DNA of 48,790 nucleotides from Akkermansiaceae bacterium (GTDB lineage Bacteria > Verrucomicrobiota > Verrucomicrobiia > Verrucomicrobiales > Akkermansiaceae). The position numbers were made by a program, and so were the translations under genes. Below, one piece after another: positions 7,395-16,565 of the stretch. Below the pieces are notes generated by a model, which ran no database searches, had not been told where the DNA came from, and saw nothing but the letters and a program-made list of their open reading frames with translations. Positions within the stretch are counted from its first letter, which is position 1. Every line of letters starts with the position of its first letter. Location: positions 1 to 48,790 of the forward strand of contig CANHPN010000011.1 of NCBI GenBank assembly GCA_947462535.1, read 5' to 3'.

Positions 7395-7521
7395 TGACCA
7401 CGGCGTTGTCGTCGTAGCGGACCTTGGCGCCGGTTTGATCGGAGAGGTATTTCATCACCGCCCTGGTGGGCATGCTCTTGAGATTGGGGACTCCAAGAGC
7501 TGACACCCGTTCCGGGCGGAT
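7381..7521 (-). pseudogene. C-terminal remnant of an unidentified protein
   Basis: A minus-strand frame ends at a TGA at 7381-7383 and encodes about 46 residues, including VPNLKSMPTRAVMKYLSDQT, GAKVRY and NAVVISPR. This resembles the end of secretin/STN-like modules of Verrucomicrobiota proteins, where a helix is followed by a YxDxAVVI strand. An in-frame stop lies just upstream (7522-7524) and no start or longer homologous part follows. The last 14 bases overlap the end of the phosphodiesterase gene on the other strand. It is most likely a gene tail left by a deletion, since no intact source is nearby. Confidence 0.45.
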
Positions 7522-7547
7522 TCAAGCGGCAAGTTCCGGGTGGCGAC

Positions 7548-8516
7548 TCAGTGGGTCTGGTTGGCGGATTCCGGTGGGGTGACCACGACTGCGGGCTTGA
7601 GCAGCGCTTCGAATTGCTCGCCCCACTCGCGGGCGGCGGGATGGGCGATGTATTTCTCCAGATGGGCTAACATGCGGACCGCCGCGCCGCTCTCGTCGCC
7701 GTTGCGGAAGAGGTCGCACTCCATCTCCCACTGGAGTTTCGGCTGAGTCTCGGCGAGGAATTTCTCGTAGGCGGGCGATTGCATCGAGGATGCCATACCG
7801 ATCCTTTTTTCCTCCTTCGGGTTTTTAACAATTGCCTTCCAATGCTCGATCTTGGCGCCTTCTTGCTGGATGCGCTTGATCCACGCGGCCCGCAATTCGC
7901 TCAGGCGGTTGGGATTTCGATAGGGCGGCAGCAGGACCTGGTCGTAAACCTGGCCGAGTTCGACGGGTGAGAGCGGCCAGTTTTCCACCTTCACGCTGTT
8001 GATGTCATAGGCTCTGGCAAAAACGGACGAGGTCACCGCTTGGTTGAGGACGGTTTCCTGGTTTTTGAATTTCGCGGGCTCGCGGAAAATGGAATCGACG
8101 ATTTCCTCCGCCTCCACTGCCAGCTTGGCACGATCGGCTTTTTCGGACGAGGCCTGGAGCGTGAGGACGAGCCAGCGGAGTTGTTGGCGGAGGGCGAGTC
8201 GGAGGCCGGGATCGGAGAGTTGTTCGGCTTCCTTGCGCTTCCATTCGCGGAAATCGGCGGACTTTTTTTGCTGGTCCTCGAAGCTCACCTTTTCCATGCA
8301 GTTGAGGTAGAGGTCGATGGCGGCATCGTCACTGCCGATGGCCACGCGGAAGGCTGCGAGGGCGACGCGGAATCTGGCGTCCACTTTGGCGTTCGCGGAT
8401 TCCCTGAGTTTCTCAAGATTTTCCAACAGCGATTCGCGATCCGCGTCGGACAGGGCATCCGCCCGCGCGCCGTTGAGGCTGATGGCGGCACAAACCAGGA
8501 GAATGGGAACTCGCAT
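7548..8516 (-). CDS. Secreted hypothetical protein
   Basis: 322 residues from the ATG at 8514-8516, which opens a signal peptide (MRVPILLVCAAISLNGARA). The longer upstream frame is polar and was rejected. The mature protein is mainly helical, rich in charged residues, and resembles tetratricopeptide-like or helical-bundle secreted proteins; no catalytic motif is visible. I do not recognise a named family. It is divergent from the HtrA protease gene with about 140 bases between the starts, so a shared regulatory region is possible. Confidence 0.75.
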   Translation of the reverse strand: MRVPILLVCAAISLNGARADALSDADRESLLENLEKLRESANAKVDARFRVALAAFRVAIGSDDAAIDLYLNCMEKVSFEDQQKKSADFREWKRKEAEQLSDPGLRLALRQQLRWLVLTLQASSEKADRAKLAVEAEEIVDSIFREPAKFKNQETVLNQAVTSSVFARAYDINSVKVENWPLSPVELGQVYDQVLLPPYRNPNRLSELRAAWIKRIQQEGAKIEHWKAIVKNPKEEKRIGMASSMQSPAYEKFLAETQPKLQWEMECDLFRNGDESGAAVRMLAHLEKYIAHPAAREWGEQFEALLKPAVVVTPPESANQTH

Positions 8517-8659
8517 GGCCGGGTTCTTCGCAAAATTAGCGGGCAGGGCCAAGGGGGAAGAATAAATAGTTTGCGGCTGCGGCGTGCGGGTCGGCGCGGT
8601 TTCCGCGCTTGGATTTTCGCGATTCCGGCGCATGGTTGGCCGCGTCACCCACCCTAGCC

Positions 8660-10174
8660 ATGAATCACGCTTTCCGTCGCTTGCTGGCGCTTGCCGCCGT
8701 TTTCCTCACCGCGTTTGTCGCCGTCTCCGCGCTGCGGACGTGGCGGTCCGGCGGCGATTTGCGCAGCTTGATCCCCGGTTTCTCGAAAAAGACCGGACAG
8801 TTCCAGCCGGAAGCTTTCACGCTGCCGGACAAGGCTCCGCTGGACCTAGGCGATGTGGAGCTGCTGTCCCGCCTCAACAACGAATACGCGCGGCTAACCG
8901 AAGCGGTGGTGCCCTCGGTCGTGAGCATCGACACGGCGGGCATCCGCAGCGAGCAGTTGCTAGACATCTGGGGCCAGACGCGGGTCCGCAACTATCCGAC
9001 GCAAGGCCAGGGCTCGGGCGTGATCGTCACCAAGGAGGGCCACGTGGTGACGAACCATCACGTGATCGCCGGGCAACAGAAAATCCAGGTGACGCTCCAC
9101 GGCGGCAAGGCGTACACCGCCCGTCTTATCGGCGAGGACACGCTGTTGGACATCGCGGTGTTGAAAATCGATTCCAACGAGGCTTTCACGCCGCTGAAAA
9201 TGGGGGATTCGTCGCAGGCCCAGGTCGGGCAGATCGTGCTGGCGCTGGGCAATCCGTTCGGGCTGGGCGAGACGGTGACCCAGGGGATCATTTCCGCCAA
9301 GGAGCGCTCGCTCTCGGACAACCAGCGGGATCTCTTCCAGACGGACGCGGCGATCAATCCGGGAAATTCCGGCGGGCCGCTGGTGAATTTGCGCGGTGAA
9401 GTCATCGGCATCAACGTCGCGATTTTCTCCCAGGACAAGCAGAACCCCGGCTTCCAGGGCGTGGGCTTCTCGATCCCATCTAACGACGTGAAGGAGGCGC
9501 TGTTCCAAATCCTCGAACGCGGCCGGCCGATCCGCGGGTTCCTCGGCCTGCAAATGCGCGATCTCGACCCGACGGTCCGCGCCGCGCTCGGCTACGAGGA
9601 AGACCACGGCGCGATGATTCTGGGAGTTTCCCCCAGCTCGCCTGCGGAGGCCGCCGGGCTGCAACCTTGGGACGTCGTCCGCTCTCTGAACGACGAGAAA
9701 ATCCACACCGCCACCCAGCTGTTCTCGCTGGTCCAGCGCTCGCGCGTCGGCGACGTGATCGTTCTCGACGTCTGGCGCAAGGGCGAGTGGTCGCAGGTCA
9801 AAGCCACCATCGCCGAAAGCGGCGCGGCGGCCTCCGGGCAGCTTCCGTCCGCCGCCGCCAGCCAGGGCCGCACGCGCGATCCGGAGGAAGTGTTGGACGC
9901 GATCGGGATCCAAGTCCGCGATTTATTGGTGCCCGAACGGCTGCGCGGTTATCGCGGCGTGGCGGTGACCGCCGTCGCGGAAAACGGCATCGCCGCGTCG
10001 CAGGTGAGGGTTGGCGATCTCATCCTCGGGGTGAACAATTCGCGGATCAGCAGCGCCAGCGAGTTTTTCCTGCACCTCGCCGCCTCCGCCGCGGTGCAGG
10101 ACACCAGTCTCCAGGTCTTCCGCGAAGGGCAGGTGCTCCGCCTCAATTTGCCGGCGCTTCCGCAGCAGGAATGA
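8660..10174 (+). CDS. HtrA/Deg-family periplasmic serine protease with two PDZ domains
   Basis: 504 residues from the ATG at 8660, followed by an uncleaved or cleaved hydrophobic N-terminal segment (residues 5-24). The trypsin-like domain has the full triad: His134 in VVTNHHVI, Asp164 in DTLLDIAVLK and Ser237 in NPGNSGGP. PDZ domains follow at about 275-365 and 415-495, with carboxylate-binding loops FLGLQ and YRGVAV. Deg proteases degrade or refold damaged envelope proteins. An OmpA-domain gene starts 40 bases downstream on the same strand, so an envelope-maintenance operon is plausible. The family is certain; DegP, DegQ and DegS roles cannot be separated by sequence alone. Confidence 0.94.
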   Translation: MNHAFRRLLALAAVFLTAFVAVSALRTWRSGGDLRSLIPGFSKKTGQFQPEAFTLPDKAPLDLGDVELLSRLNNEYARLTEAVVPSVVSIDTAGIRSEQLLDIWGQTRVRNYPTQGQGSGVIVTKEGHVVTNHHVIAGQQKIQVTLHGGKAYTARLIGEDTLLDIAVLKIDSNEAFTPLKMGDSSQAQVGQIVLALGNPFGLGETVTQGIISAKERSLSDNQRDLFQTDAAINPGNSGGPLVNLRGEVIGINVAIFSQDKQNPGFQGVGFSIPSNDVKEALFQILERGRPIRGFLGLQMRDLDPTVRAALGYEEDHGAMILGVSPSSPAEAAGLQPWDVVRSLNDEKIHTATQLFSLVQRSRVGDVIVLDVWRKGEWSQVKATIAESGAAASGQLPSAAASQGRTRDPEEVLDAIGIQVRDLLVPERLRGYRGVAVTAVAENGIAASQVRVGDLILGVNNSRISSASEFFLHLAASAAVQDTSLQVFREGQVLRLNLPALPQQE

Positions 10175-10214
10175 TTCGCCTTTCCCGTCCGTCTCTTTTT
10201 ATACCAAGTCCTTC

Positions 10215-11504
10215 ATGCAACGTTCCAAGCTTCCCCATTTTTTCCTCGGCCTCGCAGCGGTGATCGCCCTCGCCGCCATCGTCATCCTGATCACCCGGCC
10301 AGGGCTACCCACCAAGGCTCCCGCAGCGGTTGCGGCGCTGCCGGAAAATCCGGTGACGGCACCACCAATCGAAAGGCCCGCCATCCCGCAAAATCCGGAC
10401 ACGTCAGCGGCAACCGTCGGCAGCGCGGCGGATCCCGCCCTGCTCGTCGCGCAAATCGCCCAAGCCCTGGAAGCGGGCGATCTCGCTAAGCTCTCGCACT
10501 TGATCGGCAAGGCCGCGCTCGATTCCGAAAACAGCGCCCGGCTCCAAGCACTTGCCGCCAGCCCGCTGCGGTTGCGCCAGCCCGACGGCATCCGCGAAGT
10601 GGGCGAAATCGAACTCAACGCGCGCTCCCGCTGGGCGCTCGAACTGGATGGCCAGCCACCCGGCCGCGACCGCATTTTCCTCGATCTCCGCCGCCAGAAT
10701 GGCAAGTGGGCGGTGGAGAAAATCACCCTCCCGCCGGGGCCGGACGAGCCGATTCCGAAAGCCATTCCTGCGGACTCGCTGAACGTGGCCGACGCGTTTC
10801 TCCAAGCGGTCTTGAAGCAGGATTTCGAGCGCGCACGGGCCTTCGTGGACCCGGCGACCGTCTCGGACGCCAAGATCGCCGGACTTTGCATCCTATTTGA
10901 AGAGGGCGAATACCGGCTTCGCAAGTCCAAGCCGCTGCGCGCCATGTTCCAGCGCGACGACACCGCCGGCTATCTCGCCTACGTTGAAACCCGCGATGGC
11001 AAACAAAGCGCCCAGTTCGCCATCACCCTGAAACAAGCGACCGCGAAATGGATCGTTTCCGAAATCAACCTCAACCAGCTGCTCGCCGACTACGCCCGCC
11101 GCGTCGCCGGAGGGGATCTCTACTACACGCCTCTCGTCAAAAACCCCGGCGGCGGCGACACGCTCGCGCTCTATTTCGAGTTCGACGAAGACGAAATAAA
11201 CCCGCGCACCAGCCGCCAGCTGGAGATCGTCACGCTCATCCTGCGCTCCGACCCCGGCAAGAAAATCACTCTCAGCGGCCACACCGACGCCCTCGGCACC
11301 GTCGGTTATAACAACAGTCTCTCCTCGCGCAGGGCCGACGTGGTCCGCGATTATTTGATCAAAGCGGGAGTCGATGCGCGCCAGATCGTGACCGTCGCCA
11401 AGGGTGCCAGCCAGCCGCGCCGGCCGAATGTCACGGAGACCGGCGTCGATGATCCGGAAGGCCGCCGGGCTAACCGGAGGACGGAAATCTATCTGGATTT
11501 CTGA
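10215..11504 (+). CDS. OmpA-family peptidoglycan-binding protein
   Basis: 429 residues. A single N-terminal membrane anchor (about 8-27) is followed by an Ala/Pro-rich linker and two NTF2-like or DUF4878-like repeats, near residues 75-185 and 190-290. The C-terminal OmpA domain is at about 315-428, with the signatures LYFEFDEDEI, LSGHTDALGTVGYNNSLSSR and RRANRRTEIYL. The Asp and Arg that bind diaminopimelate in peptidoglycan are present. The N-terminal anchor suggests inner-membrane rather than outer-membrane attachment. It follows the HtrA protease by 40 bases. The combination of a membrane anchor, folded repeats and OmpA is less common than the plain OmpA barrel. Confidence 0.9.
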   Translation: MQRSKLPHFFLGLAAVIALAAIVILITRPGLPTKAPAAVAALPENPVTAPPIERPAIPQNPDTSAATVGSAADPALLVAQIAQALEAGDLAKLSHLIGKAALDSENSARLQALAASPLRLRQPDGIREVGEIELNARSRWALELDGQPPGRDRIFLDLRRQNGKWAVEKITLPPGPDEPIPKAIPADSLNVADAFLQAVLKQDFERARAFVDPATVSDAKIAGLCILFEEGEYRLRKSKPLRAMFQRDDTAGYLAYVETRDGKQSAQFAITLKQATAKWIVSEINLNQLLADYARRVAGGDLYYTPLVKNPGGGDTLALYFEFDEDEINPRTSRQLEIVTLILRSDPGKKITLSGHTDALGTVGYNNSLSSRRADVVRDYLIKAGVDARQIVTVAKGASQPRRPNVTETGVDDPEGRRANRRTEIYLDF

Positions 11505-11543
11505 CGGGAGTAAGTTCGGGCCGCTCCAGCCCGTAGAAGAAGC

Positions 11544-11571
11544 CGCGCTTTTGCACTTTTGCCAAAGCGCG
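11544..11571 (+). terminator. Hairpin between the OmpA gene and the efflux operon
   Basis: CGCGCTTT (11544-11551) pairs perfectly with AAAGCGCG (11564-11571) around a 12-base loop. No long T run follows, so factor-independent termination would be weak. It separates the OmpA-domain gene from the start of the efflux operon at 11599. Confidence 0.4.
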
Positions 11572-11598
11572 CACTAGTGGAGTGTCATCAGACTACGC

Positions 11599-13011
11599 AT
11601 GAATTCTGTCCGTCTCTTTCTGTTTTCGAGTCTCGTCCTCATCGGATCGAGCGGTTGCGGCGTGCGCTCCGTGTCGATGCGCGGCGAGGTTTCCGTGGCG
11701 GCGGAATGGAAAAACGCCGCGGGATTCCCCGTCGCCTCGCCATCCCGCGACCTCTCGCGCTGGTGGAAGCGCTTCGACGATCCCGGCCTCAACCGGATCA
11801 TTTCCGACGCACTCGGAAACAGCCCGGATATGGCATCGGCATCGGCGCGCATTCGCGAAGCCCGGTCGCGGCGGGATGCGGAGGTCGCCCTGCTTTTCCC
11901 CACCCTCCGCGGCGCGTTTTCGGCCGGTGCCAGCAGCACTTCAAGTGATGGCGTCGGGTCGGGTTGGAATGGCGGCTCGTCCTCCGCCGCCGCGCTCAAC
12001 GCCTCGTGGGAAGCCGATCTTTTCGGGAAACGCCGCAGCACCATCGAAGCCGCCACCGCGCAAGTCGGCGCCACCGAGGAGAATTTCAATTCCGTCCAAG
12101 CCGCCCTCTCCTCGGAAATCGCCATCGCCTACACCCAGCTCCGGGTCGCGGAAGCCGCGCTTGAAGTGCTGTTACGCATCGTCTCGACCCGCGAGGAAAC
12201 CTCGAAACTCGCCAGCTGGCGAACCCAGGCGGGCGAGGCGGATTCGCTCGAATCCAGCCAGGCCCTCAGCAGTCTCGAACAAGCGCGCGCCGGTGTGCCC
12301 GCGCTGCGACAAGCCATTTCCCAATCCCAAAACCTCCTCGCCCTCCTCGCCGGCCGCACGCCCGGCAGCCTCGACGGCATCCTTGCCTCCGGCAAACAAA
12401 GCATCCCGAATCCAGCCAGCAGTCTCGCCGTCGGCATCCCCGCCGACACGCTCCGCCAGCGCCCCGACGTCCGGCTGGCGGGCTATCAGCTGCTCGCCGC
12501 CGCCGCCCAGACCCGTGCCGCCGATGCCGAGCGTTTCCCTTCGCTCGACCTAACCGGCACTCTCGGCGTCAACGCGCTCGGCGCGGGAAAAATCTTCAAC
12601 CCGGACACCGCCAGCGCCGGAATCATCGCCGGCCTTACCGGCCCGATCTTCGACGCCGGACGCATCCGCGCCAACATCGACGCCCAGAGCGCCGTGGAGG
12701 AGCAGACCTTCCAAACCTACCGCTCCACTGTCCTCACCGCACTCTCGGAAGTCGAGGACTCGCTCATCGCCTGCCGCCGCACCACCGAGCGGTTAGCCAC
12801 GCTGGAAAAGGCCGCCGCCGCCGCCCGCGAAGCCGCCAAACTCGCCCAGCAACGCTACGAAGCCGGCGAAACCGACATTCTAACTGTCCTCGACGCGCAG
12901 CGCTCGCTGCTCGGCCTGGAGAGCAACCTGTTCAACGCCCGGGCCGACCGGACGAACTCCTACATCCAGCTCTACAAGGCACTCGGCGGCGGCTGGTCGG
13001 CCGGCTCGTGA
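11599..13011 (+). CDS. NodT/TolC-family outer-membrane efflux lipoprotein
   Basis: 470 residues with a lipoprotein signal: LIGSSGC puts the acylated cysteine at residue 20. Two outer-membrane efflux repeats follow, each with long helices, and the family-typical LRQRPDVRLAGYQL segment near residue 290. The C-terminal part has ALSEVEDSL and QRYEAGETDILTVLDAQRSL, standard for NodT-type outer-membrane channels that complete RND or MacAB pumps. The adaptor, ATPase and permease follow at once on the same strand, so the four genes form one tripartite exporter operon. The exported substrate is unknown. Confidence 0.93.
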   Translation: MNSVRLFLFSSLVLIGSSGCGVRSVSMRGEVSVAAEWKNAAGFPVASPSRDLSRWWKRFDDPGLNRIISDALGNSPDMASASARIREARSRRDAEVALLFPTLRGAFSAGASSTSSDGVGSGWNGGSSSAAALNASWEADLFGKRRSTIEAATAQVGATEENFNSVQAALSSEIAIAYTQLRVAEAALEVLLRIVSTREETSKLASWRTQAGEADSLESSQALSSLEQARAGVPALRQAISQSQNLLALLAGRTPGSLDGILASGKQSIPNPASSLAVGIPADTLRQRPDVRLAGYQLLAAAAQTRAADAERFPSLDLTGTLGVNALGAGKIFNPDTASAGIIAGLTGPIFDAGRIRANIDAQSAVEEQTFQTYRSTVLTALSEVEDSLIACRRTTERLATLEKAAAAAREAAKLAQQRYEAGETDILTVLDAQRSLLGLESNLFNARADRTNSYIQLYKALGGGWSAGS

Positions 13012-13039
13012 ATTCATTTCCCACCCTTCATCCCATTCC

Positions 13040-14371
13040 ATGTCATCGCCCGATTCAGCCGAAGATCTTGCCACCATCGTCGCCAGCGGCGCCTCACGCC
13101 CGGTGAGGAAATGGGTGTTCATCACTCTCGCAGTCGCCCTGATAGGCGCGGGTGCCTGGTACTTTTTCCAACGTCTCGGGAATGGCGAGGAGAAGATGGA
13201 ATATCAAACGCTGGAGTCCAAGACCGGCCGCATTTCGCTCATCGTCACCGCCGCGGGCAATCTCGCGCCGACCAACCAGATCATCGTCGGCAGCGAACTT
13301 TCCGGCACCGCCAAGGAAGTGTTAGTGGACACCAACGACCAAGTGAAAAAGGGCCAGCCCCTCGCCAAACTCGACACCTCCAAGCTCGACCAGCAGACCG
13401 AGCGCAGCCGCGCCGCGCTGCTCGCGGCGAAGGCCAGGGTCAACCAAGCCGAGGCCACCGTCGCGGAAAGCAAAGCCTCCTTGGCACGTCAGGAGGAGCT
13501 CCACGATCTCAGCAGCGGAAAAACCCCTTCGCGCGCCACCATGGAAACCTCCCGCGCCACCCTCGCCCGCGCCCAGGCCGATCTCGCAAGCGCCCAGGCC
13601 GCAGTGGCCGGCGCGGAGGCGGAAGTCCGCGCCTTTGAAAGCGACCAGGCGAAAACTATCATCCGCTCGCCGGTGGATGGCATCGTGCTCGCGCGGTCCA
13701 TCGATGTCGGCCAGACTGTCGCCGCCTCGTTCACCGCGCCCACGCTTTTCACCATCGCGGAGGATTTGAAAAAAATGGAGCTCCTCGTGAATGTTTCCGA
13801 AGCGGACATCGGGCGCATCGAAACCGGCCAGAACGCCGATTTCAGCGTCGATGCCTGGCCATCCCGCAAATATTCCGCCAAGGTCAAAAAGGTGGCGTTC
13901 GGCGCGGTCGGCACGGGCACCCCCCCCAAGGAAGGCACCGCCGCGTCCAACACCGTGGTTACCTACAGCACCGAGCTCGAGGTCGCCAACGAGGACCTCT
14001 CCCTCCGTCCCGGCATGACCGCCACCGTCGATATCGCCATCGTGGACAAGCCCGACATCCTCGTCGTGCCCAACGCGGCGCTCCGCTTCGATCCCGTGGC
14101 CGCAACCGCAATCGCCAAGCCGGATGATTCCAAGAAAACCCTCGTCCAGAGCCTCTCGCCGGGCGGCGGAAGGCGCTGGCGCGGAACCCCACCGCCGAAA
14201 GCGGGTTCCTCCGACGCCACCCCGAAGGTCTGGACTCTCAAGGACGGCGAGCCTTCGGAAATCGAGGTCACCACGGGAATCACCGACGGCCGTTTCACTG
14301 AAATCACCAGCGGAGAACTGACTGCGGGCACCCCCCTCATCATCAGCGTCAAGCCACCCAAGACCGAATGA
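13040..14371 (+). CDS. MacA-like periplasmic adaptor (HlyD/RND membrane fusion protein)
   Basis: 443 residues with a membrane anchor at about 24-44, a lipoyl/barrel-sandwich half (GNLAPTNQIIVGSELSG) and a long alpha-helical hairpin at about 110-205 rich in Ala/Glu/Arg. The second lipoyl half (IIRSPVDGIVLARSIDVGQTV) and beta-barrel domains follow. A Gly/Pro-rich insert near 370-390 (GGGRRWRGTPPPK) interrupts the membrane-proximal domain. It links the inner-membrane ABC permease to the NodT channel. It starts 28 bases after the channel gene, and its stop overlaps the start of the ATPase gene (ATGA), which indicates translational coupling. Confidence 0.93.
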   Translation: MSSPDSAEDLATIVASGASRPVRKWVFITLAVALIGAGAWYFFQRLGNGEEKMEYQTLESKTGRISLIVTAAGNLAPTNQIIVGSELSGTAKEVLVDTNDQVKKGQPLAKLDTSKLDQQTERSRAALLAAKARVNQAEATVAESKASLARQEELHDLSSGKTPSRATMETSRATLARAQADLASAQAAVAGAEAEVRAFESDQAKTIIRSPVDGIVLARSIDVGQTVAASFTAPTLFTIAEDLKKMELLVNVSEADIGRIETGQNADFSVDAWPSRKYSAKVKKVAFGAVGTGTPPKEGTAASNTVVTYSTELEVANEDLSLRPGMTATVDIAIVDKPDILVVPNAALRFDPVAATAIAKPDDSKKTLVQSLSPGGGRRWRGTPPPKAGSSDATPKVWTLKDGEPSEIEVTTGITDGRFTEITSGELTAGTPLIISVKPPKTE

Positions 14372-15063
14372 ACGCCGAAACGCTCATTCAACTCCAAGGC
14401 ATCACCAAGCGCTACGGCACGGGTGAAGCCGCTTTCCTCGCCCTCTGCGGCGTGGACCTAACGATTCAGCGCGGCGAGTTCGTCGCCATCATGGGCCCCA
14501 GCGGGTCGGGGAAATCCACACTCATGAACCTGCTAGGTTGTCTCGACACACCCACCGCAGGCTCCTACCGCTTCAAAGGCATCGAGGTGGAAACCCTCAA
14601 CAAGGACCAGCGCTCGCTGCTCCGTCGGCACGCGCTGGGATTCATTTTCCAAGGATTCAACCTGCTAGCCCGCACCTCGGCGCTGGAAAACGTCGAGCTT
14701 CCGCTGCTCTATCGGGGCTACTCGCGGAAGCAACGCCACGAGATGGCCCGCGAGGCGCTGGCCCAAGTCAGCCTCTCGGACAAAGAGCGCAACACCCCGG
14801 CCGAACTCTCCGGCGGCCAGCAGCAGCGCGTCGCCATCGCCCGCGCCATCGTCACCAATCCCGACACCCTTTTCGCCGACGAACCCACCGGCAACCTCGA
14901 TTCCAAAACCACCGTCGAAATCATGGCACTCCTTCGCAAGCTCAACACGGACCGCGGCATCTCCATCATCATGGTCACTCACGAGGATGAGGTAGCCGCC
15001 TGCACCCGCCGCATCATCAGCGTGAAGGACGGGCTGATCTCCAACGACATCATCACCCGCTAG
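14368..15063 (+). CDS. MacB/LolD-type ABC transporter ATPase
   Basis: 231 residues with every ABC motif: Walker A GPSGSGKST near 44, Q-loop in FIFQGFNLL, signature LSGGQQQRVAIARA near 147, Walker B LFADEPTGNLD and H-loop MVTHE. The DEPTGNLDS pattern is typical of MacB/LolD/FtsE-class ATPases. It drives the permease encoded nine bases downstream. In MacB proper the ATPase and permease are fused; here they are separate genes, the common layout in many phyla. Confidence 0.95.
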   Translation: MNAETLIQLQGITKRYGTGEAAFLALCGVDLTIQRGEFVAIMGPSGSGKSTLMNLLGCLDTPTAGSYRFKGIEVETLNKDQRSLLRRHALGFIFQGFNLLARTSALENVELPLLYRGYSRKQRHEMAREALAQVSLSDKERNTPAELSGGQQQRVAIARAIVTNPDTLFADEPTGNLDSKTTVEIMALLRKLNTDRGISIIMVTHEDEVAACTRRIISVKDGLISNDIITR

Positions 15064-15072
15064 ATTCCCGCC

Positions 15073-16281
15073 ATGATCTTCAACGCCCTGCTCATCGCCA
15101 TCCGGGAAATCCGCAGGAATCTCATGCGCTCGTTCCTCACCGTGATCGGCATCGTCATCGGCGTGGCAGCCGTCATCACCATGGTCACCCTCGGACGCGG
15201 AGCCACCGAGACCGTCAAACAACAGATTTCAAAAATGGGCAACAACCTGCTCATTCTCCGCCCCGGCCAGGGCTGGCGTGGCGACGGCGCGCCGATGTTC
15301 AGCCTGGCCGACGTCGAAGCGGTCCGCGACCAAGTGCCCGGCATCGCCTCGGTCGCGCCTCTCATTTCCAACAGCGCCCAGATGGTCTACCAGGAAAACA
15401 GCAGTACCTTCGACATCCAGGGCACCACGCCTAACTATTTCGGCATTGCGAACTGGACCCTCAGCAGCGGTCGCTTCTTCACCGAGCAGGAGCTGGCCGA
15501 ATCCTCGCCCGTCTGCGTCATCGGGGAATCCATCCGCAAGGAACTCTTCGGCGCAGGCGTGGACCCCATCGGCAGCAAGATCCGGGCGAAAAACATGACG
15601 ATGGAAGTCATCGGCGTCACCGCCGTGAAAGGCCAGGGCGGCTTCGGCGACGACTTGGACGACAACATGATCACCCCCTACACCACCATCATCCACCGCC
15701 TCTCAGGCCGCCAGGGCGGCAGGAATTTCAACCAGATCATGATCTCCGGCGAACAGGACTACCCCGGTGCCAACATCGTTGCCGACGTCGCCGCCCTGAT
15801 GCGCGAGCGCCGGAAAATCACCGCCAACGAAGATGACGACTTCAACATCTTCGATTCCCAGCAACTCGCTGAAGTGATCAGCTCAAGCACCAAGGTGATG
15901 ACCTCCCTGCTAGGCGCGGTGGCCGGCGTGAGCCTGCTCGTTGGCGGCATCGGCATCATGAACATCATGCTCGTCTCCGTCACCGAGCGGACCCGGGAAA
16001 TCGGCATCCGTCTCGCCATCGGCGCGCGCGCCCGCGAGGTGCTGCTCCAGTTCCTGGTAGAAGCCGTCACCCTCTCCTGCATCGGCGGAGTCGCCGGCGT
16101 CACGCTCGCTTGGTTCCTCTGCATTTCCCTCGCCAAAGTCGTCGGCGCGCCGTTTTTGTTCGATCCGAAAATCAACATGATCGCCTTCGTCTTCTCCGCC
16201 GCCATCGGCATCCTCTTCGGCTTCATGCCCGCCCGCCGCGCCGCCGGACTCGATCCCATCGACGCGCTGAGGCATGAGTGA
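15073..16281 (+). CDS. MacB-type ABC transporter permease
   Basis: 402 residues: an N-terminal membrane helix (about 18-40, in RSFLTVIGIVIGVAAVITMV), a large periplasmic MacB_PCD domain (about 45-240), then a FtsX domain with three helices. It carries GGIGIMNIMLVSVTERTREIG, the hallmark of MacB-class permeases, and ends in ARRAAGLDPIDALRHE. These mechanotransmission permeases do not carry substrate through the membrane. They drive expulsion of periplasmic compounds such as macrolides, peptides or siderophores through the outer-membrane channel. It is the last gene of the efflux operon. Confidence 0.95.
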   Translation: MIFNALLIAIREIRRNLMRSFLTVIGIVIGVAAVITMVTLGRGATETVKQQISKMGNNLLILRPGQGWRGDGAPMFSLADVEAVRDQVPGIASVAPLISNSAQMVYQENSSTFDIQGTTPNYFGIANWTLSSGRFFTEQELAESSPVCVIGESIRKELFGAGVDPIGSKIRAKNMTMEVIGVTAVKGQGGFGDDLDDNMITPYTTIIHRLSGRQGGRNFNQIMISGEQDYPGANIVADVAALMRERRKITANEDDDFNIFDSQQLAEVISSSTKVMTSLLGAVAGVSLLVGGIGIMNIMLVSVTERTREIGIRLAIGARAREVLLQFLVEAVTLSCIGGVAGVTLAWFLCISLAKVVGAPFLFDPKINMIAFVFSAAIGILFGFMPARRAAGLDPIDALRHE

Positions 16282-16299
16282 GTTGATGATCTACCCTTC

Positions 16300-16497
16300 T
16301 CAGACTTGTTTGAAATTCACCCCGCGGGTCATCGTCAAGCCATCGTCTCGGTCATAGTGTGCATCGCGGGCCGCCAGCGGCATTCCGAGTTCCAGTTTCA
16401 ACGCACCTTTCAACAGCTCTCCCAGAACGGTCAGGAGATAGAGAATGCCTGGCCGGAGGTGGCGGCAAAGCGTCGTGGGGTATCCGGAGAACTTGGT
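16300..16497 (-). other. Possible decayed reading frame in the 16282-17033 gap
   Basis: A 65-codon minus-strand frame without a start, bounded by in-frame stops, encodes LRPGILYLLTVLGELLKGAL followed by LELGMPLAARDAHYDRDDG. Composition looks coding, but I recognise no family. It could be the end of a lost gene, or chance. The rest of the 750-base gap holds only the transposase-like remnant at 16566-16856 and about 180 non-coding bases before the kinase gene. Confidence 0.22.
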
Positions 16498-16565
16498 TCA
16501 CCTTGACTGGTCCAGCGAATGGCCTCCGTGATTCATGCGCGATACCCATTCCTTTGTGTGACTGC

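Noticed and set aside
8960-9913. 317-codon minus-strand frame opposite the HtrA protease
   Set aside because: Antisense shadow of a clear protease gene; Arg/Ala/Asp-rich and without motifs.
11599-16281. RND drug pump operon
   Set aside because: The channel and adaptor would fit, but the motor is an ABC ATPase plus MacB-type permease, and no RND inner-membrane protein is present.
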